Shown: in pieces, positions 54,901-63,235 of the stretch | How the letters are laid out: each line of letters opens with the position of its first letter | How positions within the stretch are numbered: position 1 is the stretch's first letter | Translations under genes and position numbers: made by a program | Notes under the pieces: model-generated | Database searches by the model: none | Seen by the model: only the letters and a program-made list of their open reading frames with translations | Told to the model about the DNA's origin: nothing | DNA from: Lunularia cruciata | Lineage: Eukaryota > Streptophyta > Marchantiopsida > Lunulariales > Lunulariaceae | DNA length: 64,000 nt | Direction: 5' to 3' | Assembly (NCBI GenBank): GCA_948567375.1 | Contig: OX419758.1 | Span: 56,611,001-56,675,000, forward strand

Positions 54901-56979
54901 ATCCTTGATGTTGTGATGTCAATCTTGGAGGCATATTCACAAGCCTCCCATGGTGCTAGCTTGGCATCCACCACTCCCCTTGATACTGGAACTTTTGCCT
55001 TCTTCTTCCTCTTGCTCCTTGTAGAACTCAAACCACCTCTAAACTCCTTTCTCAAGGTAGGGTTCAAAGCAATCAATTGGCCCATTATGATGTTAGCCTT
55101 GTGACTACCAACATCCTCCAGCACATTGTAGTTCCATTGTTGCTTTGAAATCAAGAAATCCTCCATCCCCAACTTCTTCCTTGGAGTCTTTGTTGTCGAT
55201 GATGTTGAGGTGCAAGTGCTCCTAGTAGATATAGGAGTATCCTTGCTTGGAGTAAATCCTTGAGAAGAGTGAACATCCTCTGCAAAACAAGCTCTCTTCT
55301 TCTCTTGTGCCAAAAGCTCCAAATTAAGACCCTTGGAGTTTGAGCACTCTTACTTCTCATACTTGCTCTTAACCACATCTATGGATGCTATCTTCTTACC
55401 TTTGTTTGGATTAGGAGCCACTTGGGTTTCACTACCTCCCTCTTTCCCTCTATTGGCTCTCTCATAACCCCTTCCTCCACTGTAAGTGGAATTTGGGCAA
55501 TTCTTTTGGATATGGCCTCTTCCTCCACAACCAAAACAATTCCTATCATTGAAATTGTTGGCTGGTTGGCCTCCTCTATATGGATAGTTTCCATAACTCC
55601 TAGGCCCTCTCCCTACATTTTGATCCACCTCTCTCTTCTCCCATAGTTGCATCACATTGATCTTGAGATCCGCAAGTTGTTTTGTGATGGTTTGAAGTGG
55701 ATCCTTTGGTGGAAGTGCAAGAATTGGAGCAACTACTACTTGTGGTGCAACCCTTGCCACCAAAGTATTAGAAGTTCCACCATACTTGTAACCTTGAGGA
55801 GGATGCACAACCTCCTTCACCACCAAATCACTCTCATTCCCTTCCAAACTCTCCTCCATACGAATTGCAATCTTGATAGCTTCAACCTTGGAAGAAAGTT
55901 TCTCATATCTCACCTTGCTTCTAATTTGTGGTCTCAACTCTCCCACAAAATTCTTTGTGAGCATGGCCCCTATGCCAATCATAGTAGTCTCCACATCATC
56001 CCCACCCTTCCTCAACACTATGCAAAATTTGGACTTTAACTTTTCCACTCTTTCCACATAGACTCTCACTTTCTCTCCATCTCCTTGTTTGAGAAAGGTA
56101 ACCTCACTCATCAATCTCTCATAACTCTTATCTGCAAGAAAGTTCTTAATGAATGCTGAAGTCAAACTCTCCAAGACTCTTCTTCCTATCTCTCCTATCT
56201 CTCTTTTGGTATTTTGACTCATATCATGTAAGTGCTACATCCTCAAAGAAATCTAGTAATAATGAGGCCCACTTATTCTTCCTCCTCTCATTTTTTCCTA
56301 TGCAAGCTCTTTTGAAGTCTCTCACAAAGGCCTCCACATCTTCTCCATCCTTGCCAAAGAAAACCAAAAGTTTTCCTATCTTAACCTCTCACTATCTTGC
56401 TTTTCTCTCAATTTTTCTTTTTCTTTTCTTTTCTCTCACTCTATAAATAATAGAGTATGTACATGACTAACACCATTTGAGAGTAATCCACCCTAGAGAA
56501 CACAAAAGGTTTAGGTTGCTCCAAGATTTCTATAGCAACATCAAATCCTAGAGTGCATATTAACCAAACCCTCATGGATAGTTTATCCATAAGTTGAAAG
56601 ATTATCTCCATCACTAATCTTGAGAACTAGCTGATGAAGGTGGTAGTATTCTATAGTTGTACTAAGACTCTCTCCAAGATCCTTCACCAAAGTCTCCAAA
56701 AGTGATTTTACTCTACTACACTCATGTCCTTTTGGAAGTCCTTCAACTCCACAAACCTCACACAACTCCTTGGTCTTAGATCTTCTCCCTCCCAATCTTG
56801 GTGAAGAAGGTCCAACATGCAAACCCAAGTCAAATAAGCCTCTCCTTTCCCTCAATCTCTTGCTCTCAAAGGTCAATGGACATGAACTTGCCTTATGTTC
56901 CTTCTCTCCACATAGAAATTACTTAGACTCACTCTTTCCTCCAAGTGGTGTAGGTTTTTGGATCCTCTCAACACTCTCT
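54873..56979 (-). pseudogene. Element F gag
   Basis: A long gag region in several open frames. 56583-56876 has Cys-Glu-Val-Cys-Gly and coiled-coil-like Leu-Leu-Glu-Thr-Leu-Val-Lys-Asp. About 56240-56350 has Phe-Gly-Lys-Asp-Gly-Glu-Asp-Val-Glu-Ala-Phe, typical of capsids. 55350-56222 (290 codons) has Lys-Gln-Gly-Asp-Gly-Glu-Lys-Val-Arg-Val-Tyr and the zinc knuckle Cys-Phe-Gly-Cys-x4-His-x4-Cys, followed by a Gly/Arg-rich stretch. 54873-55322 links to protease. At least two stops or frameshifts separate the parts. H's LTR begins at 56980 just upstream of the gag start region. Confidence 0.82.
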
Positions 56980-58310
56980 TGTCACGCCATTTGTAGTTCC
57001 GCATCTAGATGCTCGAACACTGGAGTTCCAGTGAAAGTAGTTAGAGTTATTCTAGCAATTTCTCAGAGACTACTTTCCGACGGTTAGATTTTGTGTTTGG
57101 GGTACTGACTTCACGGTGGGGCCCACCATCACTTTGCACCGTTCACACCGTCGAGTGTGCCGTTAGCGGGACAGTTAGGGTTTCAGTGCTAGCTCGAGTC
57201 CACGGGGTATAGTTTTGAAGTGAGCTCTAGAGAGCTCACTTCTCTGATGTTGAGCCTTCGAGTTCCTGGCTATGGTGGATAGAGGCCGGCAAGCGTCACC
57301 TAGATTTTCTATGCTTGAGTGAGTGTGGCTTGACTGTAATCAGTGCCCAGTTGTTGGCAGTTTATAGAGTGACAGATCAAGAACTGATCTGAGTTGAGAG
57401 TGTTAAACAATCTCATTACATCAAAGAAGTGAAGTTAGGGGGAAATCGGGTGCAGGAACTATGAGTGTTGGTGGTATCTCCAAGCTCGGTGGATCGTTGG
57501 TAGCTCGATTCAAGTTCTATGTTTCCCTAGTGTGCAGAAGCTCGTTCAAGTGATGCAGATTTGGCAGTTAGGCGGACGGGGTGCGGAAGCGCTGGCCAAA
57601 TTTTGAGCAAAGAAGGAGTAATTTTCGAGCAGTGGTTGTGATTTTGAGCTCAGGAGGTGAAGGTAGGACCAATTTGCTGCAAGTTGTGCTCAAAAAGTCA
57701 AATTGAAGGTGGAGTTGGGAAGCTCTTCTCATGAAATTGTGATTTGGAAAAACCCATTTTGTCAATTTGGCTCAAGTGGAAAGTTAGCGGGGGATTTGGC
57801 GGACAGTCATCTTTAGGGTTTATGTCAGATTTTATGTTAGATTTACGTCAGATTTTGGGCCAGATTTGGAGGAGTTTTGCTAGTTTGGAGGAGTTTCACC
57901 AATTTTGGAGGAGGTTCGAAGTGGCAACAAGAAAGGCCTCATTTGGCTGAATTTCGGCGTTTAGAGGCTTTGAGGCATAGGGCTATGGGCTATGAGAGGC
58001 TACAAAGGCCTAGAAGGGCCAGCAAGCCAGCTTGCTGGCATGAGGCTAGCTAGTTTAGAGTAGATCTTGGTCATTGGTTGGCAAAATCTGCCTTTCCTGC
58101 TACATTGTGCGCAACAGGGTTTGACCCCTAGATCTCTTGTTCCTAGACTGGTGCCCTAGCCAACTGGTCCACCCTCACTTGTTGTCATAGTGACTGTGCC
58201 ATTGTTATCTATACACATGTAGCTTTGGCTAGGAGAGGCAGTTTGATCCCATTCTTGGTGATCTTGGTAGCTTGGGACTTAAATACGAACTGCTCTTATG
58301 TTAAATGCCA
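56980..58310 (+). repeat. Element H 5' LTR
   Basis: TGTCACGCCATTTG...GTTAAATGCCA, colinear over ~1.33 kb with the LTR of G and partly with 30400-31478. It contains CAAACCC/GGTTTGACC-type tRNA-like boxes on the minus strand. No clear TATA box was chosen. Confidence 0.82.
58109..58178 (-). other. tRNA-like stretch with A-box and B-box in H LTR
   Basis: The minus strand reads GTGAGGGTGGACCAGTTGGC...GGGTCAAACCCTGTTGCGC. The A-box-like TGGACCAGTTGG and B-box-like GGGTCAAACCC are spaced as in tRNA positions 8 and 52. The predicted anticodon arm does not pair, so it is probably not a working tRNA. Confidence 0.45.
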
Positions 58311-58312
58311 AA

Positions 58313-58325
58313 TGGTGGCAGAGTC
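58313..58325 (+). other. Element H primer-binding site (atypical)
   Basis: TGGTGGCAGAGTC starts two bases after the inferred LTR end. It resembles TGGTATCAGAGC but differs at three of 12 positions, so either it has decayed or another tRNA primes. G shows a further decayed version. Confidence 0.5.
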
Positions 58326-58559
58326 AGTCCCGTGTTGTGTTATGAGATGGAGGGTTTTCATTTAGATTTCTTGTGATTGGATCCCCTCCATTCTCTGCTT
58401 TCTGTTTGTGCATCACATTTGTGTGAGGTGCCCTGACTTTTGAGCGTTGGTGCTCTGGTATGCTCTCGGTGGTGAGGCTGGAGTGATGACCAGTCAGACT
58501 ATGGAGACAAGTTATGGAGACAGTATTGGTCTCCACACTATGTCTCCATCACTTCAAGC

Positions 58560-59723
58560 TTGGTAGCCAGGAGTAGATCGGCTGTACCCACGAGTTCTAG
58601 CTCGAGTAGTGTTGGTGGAGCTAGTGGAGGTGCACTAACTGGAGATAGTGCTACTACGAGTGGAGGTACCACTGCAAGAGGTAGTGTGGTACCAAGGTTT
58701 AATCCCATGGTGGAGTTCTTTCTATGTTTGAGGCAGAACTACCAGGGAGTGCGGACTGACAAGCTGAGGAGCTTGCAGGAGTTCCAACGGAAGGCTGGAG
58801 AGAGCCTACGCGAGGCATACACTCGCATGAGGCGGCTGATCAGTTTCACTCAAGGAGTTACTGAGGCCCAAGCAGTCCAGTTTTGGTATGGGATACTTGA
58901 CAGGGAGTTGCGATGTAGAGTTCGTGATGCTACATTGTTGCAGGCTACTTTGCCCACTTTGGCAGTATTCTTTGGTTTGGCTGAGCGTATTGAGCTCAAC
59001 ATGGTGGAGGAGAGAGTGGTGACATCTGGATTTGGTAGGGAGACCTCATCCACGGTTGTGACTTCTTCTAGAGTGCAGCAAAGTGCACCACACCCTAGTT
59101 GGTTTTGAGGATAAGGTGGACAGCCCAGATCCTATGGAGCGAGTGGAAGGCCTAGTGGAGTTAGACCCTTACCCTCATTTTTGAGTCAGCAGCAGCCAGT
59201 GAGTGGTGGTGTTCCTTGTTGGACTTGTGGTGGACCTCACCATAAGAGAGAGTGTACTCAGGGCAGCGGACCTGATACCTCTGGTGCATCACAGCCGGCA
59301 CAAAGGCAGTGTGAGTATTGCCACAGATTTGGTCACACTAGTGACCGGTGTTTTGACCTACACCCGGAGTTACGGAGTGGTAGGGCTGCTATGGCAAGTA
59401 GTAGAGGAGCTCCAGTTCATGGAGGACAAGGTGGTAGAGGTGGTGGTAGAGGATCTACACCTAGTAGGGGTGCAGTACCTACCCTTACTTCTGACACAAC
59501 TATGGCTACTCGGATTGAGCAGTTGGAGCAGAGATTGGCTTGTATGGCTATTGCTCAGAGGAGATCAGATTTGGGTGCTGAGGCTTCCACCTCATATGCT
59601 GGTGATAGAGATGCTTTGGACTTCATGTGCAGAGCAACACAGGTGGATGCATCTGCAGTAGTGACTAGGAGTGCAGTACGTGCTCTGGAGCCTAGAGGAG
59701 CATCAGTGGAGTTGGACTCATAG
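58560..59723 (+). pseudogene. Element H gag
   Basis: A Ser/Gly-rich start is followed by a capsid-like part (Phe-Asn-Pro-Met-Val-Glu-Phe-Phe, Glu-Phe-Gln-Arg-Lys-Ala-Gly-Glu-Ser-Leu-Arg-Glu-Ala-Tyr-Thr-Arg-Met, Phe-Trp-Tyr-Gly-Ile-Leu-Asp-Arg). TGA (59106) and TAA (59112) follow. The same frame then gives two zinc knuckles: Cys-Trp-Thr-Cys...His-His...Cys at 59217-59255 and a canonical Cys-x2-Cys-x4-His-x4-Cys at 59310-59351. A Gly/Arg-rich linker and a coiled-coil-like Ile-Glu-Gln-Leu-Glu-Gln-Arg-Leu complete it to TAG (59721). The shortened N-terminus reflects the deletion relative to G. Confidence 0.8.
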
Positions 59724-59780
59724 AGGGGAGAGGTTGGGAGACAGGTCAGACTTCCCCAATCTTTCACGCTATCTAAGGCA

Positions 59781-60458
59781 TTGCAGACAACATCCATGGT
59801 TCCTAGACGTCCCAATGTAGGTGTGGTAGGTGGTGATGGAGTACATGCTGGACTACCTGCTAGTCAGCCATCTGTTACTACAAAGACTAAGTCTAGCATG
59901 ATGTTGGGGGCGGCTCAGCTAATTATGCGGCGTCCTTTGTTTTTGGCCAGTGATATGTTTACATTGGGAGTTGACCCAGCCCCAATATTCCGGTTGGCTG
60001 CCACGTTGTGTGAGAGTAGGGATGGTGCAGTTCCTACTACTAGAGTAGAGGTGGTTGGTAGTGGAGCTGACTTGGTTGAGGAGCATGGGATCCGTTCAGC
60101 GACCAGTGGTTTATGGCAAGCAGCAACGGCTAGACTGGAGGAGTTGCCAGCTAGACCGGCCTTTGAGAGAGCACGGTTTACACCTGGTGTTGTCCTATTG
60201 GATAACCAGAGGGGGATTTTTTGTTTGGTGGGACCTTCTATAGGGAAGATCTATACATCACAAAGAGTCTTGTTAGACTCTAGTGCGTAGCCCCTTATGT
60301 TGGGGAATGCTGCAATTATCGGTTTGGAGTTACGGAAGACCAATGTGGAGAGGTGTCCATTTTAGATCTAGACATCTCTAGGTGGTATTTTGACACAATA
60401 CATCACACGTGGAGAGCTTGTTGTCTAGGTTCAGCCTGGTCATCCGACTGATAGCTCG
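59781..60458 (+). pseudogene. Element H protease region
   Basis: Same frame as gag. Phe-Cys-Leu-Val-Gly-Pro-Ser then Val-Leu-Leu-Asp-Ser-Ser-Ala at about 60267-60287 marks the aspartic protease active site (Asp-Ser-Gly-Ala expected; the Gly is Ser), followed by a TAG (60288) and Met-Leu-Gly-Asn-Ala-Ala. Further TAG codons occur at about 60363, 60369 and 60426. After 60459 the frame stays open into the methyltransferase. Confidence 0.65.
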
Positions 60459-61310
60459 GTGGTGAGAGCTCAGGCTATTGCGATGATAGTTGAGTCATAT
60501 GATGTGCTAGTTGGAGAAGCAGTGTTATACCCCATGGGTTTCAGCATTGACTATTGGGAGGAGACAGCCTCTTATAGACCTGGTTGGCAGCCTGGTGAGG
60601 GACAGGTATATCGCCTACCAGTACGCTTTAGTAGTGGCAGTCTTGGCTCACTACAGTCAGGGACCATGGCAGCATCAGTTTTAGCTTTCAACGGTGCAGT
60701 TACTTGGCCTGGTGACTTGTTGGAGGGGAACGTCCATGCAAAGGATACTCTAGTACCAGAGGAGATCACTCGGCTTTGGAGTATGAGTGGGATTGTTCCA
60801 TCCACCTTGGATGTTCCATTGTGGAGTTCAAAGGAGGCATTGCAGCAGCATGCAGATCAGTTGGTGCAGCAGGCTTGGAGTGGAGCCTTTGTACCATCAG
60901 GAGATGAGTGTGAGGATGAGCCTCCAGAGGCGATTGCTTTGACACCTCTGGATACCACACTCATTGCTTGGCAGTATCCAATAGAGGAGATATGCCTATT
61001 GGAGTTGTTTGGTGGGATCAGCACCGGACTAGCTGCGGTGTTACAGGTGGGTATCCAAGTACAAAGGTACTTGTATGTAGAGAGGGATGAGACAGCTAGG
61101 CAAGTCTCTCTACATCATGTGGCGTACTTGGCCTATCGGTATCCAGAGTTATTACCAATGTCAGCAGTCAGAGGTTACCAGAAGGCCCTACCAGGAGACA
61201 TTTCCTTACTGGGGGCGCATGACCTAGAGAGACATGGGCCTATTCACTTGGTGATTTCTGGATGGCCATGTCAAGGACATACACGTGTGGGCCGTGGTTT
61301 GGGTCTTTAG
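60459..61310 (+). CDS. Element H linker and N-terminal half of DNMT3-like methyltransferase (283 codons open)
   Basis: Residues 1-160 complete the protease tail (Tyr-Asp-Val-Leu-Val-Gly-Glu, Pro-Met-Gly-Phe) and a linker. From 178: motif I Leu-Leu-Glu-Leu-Phe-Gly-Gly-Ile-Ser-Thr-Gly-Leu (SAM-binding loop; compare DNMT3 Phe-Asp-Gly-Ile-Ala-Thr-Gly-Leu), then Gly-Ile-Gln-Val-Gln-Arg-Tyr (DNMT3 Gly-Ile-Gln-Val-Asp-Arg-Tyr), Glu-Arg-Asp-Glu-Thr (motif II), Gly-Asp-Ile (motif III), and motif IV Val-Ile-Ser-Gly-Trp-Pro-Cys-Gln-Gly with the catalytic Cys at residue 271 (61269-61271). A TAG (61308-61310) ends this part where G has CAA. The fold would transfer methyl groups from SAM to cytosine C5. 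A host gene is unlikely, as the frame is continuous with gag and RT. Confidence 0.85.
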   Translation: MVRAQAIAMIVESYDVLVGEAVLYPMGFSIDYWEETASYRPGWQPGEGQVYRLPVRFSSGSLGSLQSGTMAASVLAFNGAVTWPGDLLEGNVHAKDTLVPEEITRLWSMSGIVPSTLDVPLWSSKEALQQHADQLVQQAWSGAFVPSGDECEDEPPEAIALTPLDTTLIAWQYPIEEICLLELFGGISTGLAAVLQVGIQVQRYLYVERDETARQVSLHHVAYLAYRYPELLPMSAVRGYQKALPGDISLLGAHDLERHGPIHLVISGWPCQGHTRVGRGLGL

Positions 61311-61958
61311 GATCCTTGTTCTGGTGTGTTTTGGGAGATGTTACGGATATTACAACATCTCCAGGTTCATCAGTCCGTTTCTCCAGCTTACCTTTTGGAG
61401 AACGTTCCTTTGATGGGTGATTCTCGCACTAGAGTGGTGGCGAGTACACATCAGGTCCATTCTTGGATGGGACCTGTTGTATTGTTAGATGTAGCCAAAG
61501 TGGGATCACGGGCTCATCGTCTTTGTCTTTGGTGGACAAACCTCTTACCCAGAGAGGTTCTACAGCGTGCTTATGATGGGATTCAGCAACTTGACCACAT
61601 CCTTGTTGATGATATCTTGGATGTTGGGCGTCAGTCTCAGACAGTGGTAGTGGCTGATAGGTCACCTATGGTAGTGGTGAACCTAGTTGGACAACCTAGA
61701 GCCTCATTTCCCACACTCATGAGTTTCCCAAGCTCTCATGCTTTTTGAGAGGGAGGACCTGGACTTGTTTGGGACTCACAGTTACAGCAATTGGTGGAGC
61801 CCAACGCTGATGAGAGAGAGCGGGTGATGGGTTTTTGCACCAATATTACCGCTATTCCAGCAGTGTTAGAGGCATCTAGGCGCCAGGTGTTAAGTCAGGC
61901 TATGGACTTGAACTGTTTGACCTGGATTGTGAGCCTTGGCTTGGCAGAGTAGCGTAGG
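61311..61958 (+). pseudogene. Element H C-terminal half of DNMT3-like methyltransferase
   Basis: Same frame after the TAG. Asp-Pro-Cys-Ser-Gly-Val-Phe-Trp-Glu, motif VI Leu-Leu-Glu-Asn-Val-Pro (ENVP 61398-61409), then Leu-Leu-Asp-Val-Ala-Lys-Val-Gly-Ser-Arg-Ala-His-Arg-x-x-x-Trp-Trp-Thr-Asn-Leu (about 61473-61542). That block parallels the DNMT3 Asp-Ala-x-x-Val-Ser-Ala-Ala-His-Arg-Ala-Arg-Tyr-Phe-Trp-Gly-Asn-Leu. A target-recognition-like segment ends at TGA (61746), and Arg-Glu-Arg-Val-Met-Gly-Phe ... Arg-Arg-Gln-Val-Leu-x-Gln-Ala resembles motifs IX-X. A TAG stands at about 61950. Motif order I-IV-VI-VIII-IX-X is canonical, not DRM-permuted. Confidence 0.82.
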
Positions 61959-63165
61959 ATGCGCTTGATAGGCATCACCACTCGGACACTTGTGAGCCCT
62001 GCGCCTATTGAGACGATTCAGGCACATGTTGGGGGCGATGGACCGAGTGGACATGGTATTCATGGGACGCATCCAATAGCTACTAGGGAGAGTGGTCTAC
62101 TTGGAGTCCATCTAGGTGAGCGTGGGCTACTTGGATTACACCCTTGGTCCACATGGGATGCAGCTAGAGGACGTGTGGAGCTTGCAGCCAGAGTGGAGGG
62201 AGTTTTTCACACAGAGGTTGAGACCTCTAGTGCTCGGGAGCATGACACTATTGCTCCCAAGGGCCCAGTATAGCAGTCAGTCAGTACGTCTTCCACTCCT
62301 ACTATAGTTACAGAGGATACTTGGGAGCCAAATCTTGGACCCAAGCTTACTAGAGAGGAAAGACGGAGGGTTTGGAGGTTCTTGAGGAGTCACACGAGTT
62401 GTTTTGCCTTCAGTATGAAGGATTTGGGTGCTCTGAAGGGACCTGGTATACGGATTGAGCTGACTAGCAACACACCAATTTTCCGACATCCTTATCGATA
62501 TAGTGATATGGAGAGGACATTGATTCAGAGCGGGAGTAGTGACCTTTTTGAGGTTGGTTTGGTGGAGATTTCACATGGAGAGTATGCATCAGCAACAGTG
62601 ATGCTAGCCAAGAAGGATATGCATGGCAACTATACAGATAGGCAGATGTGTGGAGATTACCATCCTATCAACCGACATACTAGGGCTGATCGGTATGTCA
62701 TGCCTACATCGGAGGAGATTTTTGATGCAATTAGGTATGCAAAGGTCTTCAGTACTTTGGATCTTTGAGCAGGATATCATCAATTGCCGATCAGGGAGGA
62801 TGATAAGTCCAAGACAACATTTTAGACTATTGATCCTTACGTCAAGGATGTGTTATATCAATGGAGGTTCTTACCATTTGGGTTAAAGAATGCTCTTGCT
62901 GAGTTCCAAAGGGTCATGGATAGGATCCTAGTTGGATTGGATTTTGCTCGGTGCTATATTGATGACATTTTGGTTTATAGCACTAATGTGGAGGAGCATG
63001 AGAGACAATTGTTGGAGGTGTTTGAGAGGTTGAGATCTCATGGACTCAAACTACATCTTGGGAAGTGTACGTTCTTCCACGAGCAGGTTGAGTATTTGGG
63101 TCACATTATCTACCCCAGAGGACTTGGTGTTCAGCAGACCAAGGTGGAGGCTATTGCACGTATTC
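61959..63165 (+). pseudogene. Element H reverse transcriptase
   Basis: Still the same frame. A linker (61959-62270) ends at TAG. RT from about 62380 has Phe-Ser-Met-Lys-Asp-Leu, His-Gly-Glu-Tyr-Ala-Ser-Ala-Thr-Val-Met, Cys-Gly-Asp-Tyr-His-Pro-Ile-Asn and Phe-Ser-Thr-Leu-Asp-Leu. A TGA (62766) and TAG (about 62823) follow, then Phe-Leu-Pro-Phe-Gly-Leu-Lys-Asn-Ala, the Cys-Tyr-Ile-Asp-Asp-Ile-Leu-Val-Tyr catalytic box (about 62953-62979) and Tyr-Leu-Gly-His-Ile-Ile. The 35-bp duplication at 63166-63235 then shifts the frame. Confidence 0.87.
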
Positions 63166-63235
63166 CTTGGCCTACGGATATGAGCAGAGTGCACGTATTC
63201 CTCGGCCTACGGATGTGAGTAGAGTGCAAGCATTC
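63166..63235. repeat. 35-bp tandem duplication in element H RT
   Basis: Two 35-base units ATTCC(T/C)(T/C)GGCCTACGGAT... follow head to tail, differing at five or six positions. G has one unit (about 40925-40960). The length is not a multiple of three, so the frame after it differs. Confidence 0.9.

Larger units (their letters stand above)
50212..56979 (-). mobile_element. Element F: non-chromodomain Ty3/gypsy copy, cut by element H and holding a solo LTR
   Basis: A different lineage on the minus strand: 3' LTR 50212-50901, integrase, RNase H, RT (split by a B-family solo LTR), protease and a long gag up to 56979. There H's LTR begins before F's 5' LTR is reached. The integrase has the Thr-Lys-Trp-Val-Glu-Ala motif and the protease an Asp-Gly-Gly-Ser site, features of non-chromoviral plant lineages (Athila/Tat-like, inferred). 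No chromodomain was seen. The long open frames indicate a younger copy than E, J or G. Confidence 0.85.

Noticed and set aside
58109-58178. Functional tRNA gene
   Set aside because: A- and B-box-like strings are present but the anticodon and acceptor arms do not pair convincingly.
59203-59661. 152-codon plus-strand frame
   Set aside because: A shifted frame of H gag; the zinc knuckles lie in the overlapping frame at 59181-59723.
60459-61958. Methyltransferase as an independent host gene trapped between element fragments
   Set aside because: The same domain occurs at the same place in G and H, in frame with gag, protease and RT in H, so it is part of the element.
60996-61958. DRM-type (permuted) methyltransferase
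   Set aside because: Motif I and the Pro-Cys-Gln motif precede Glu-Asn-Val, which is the non-permuted order.
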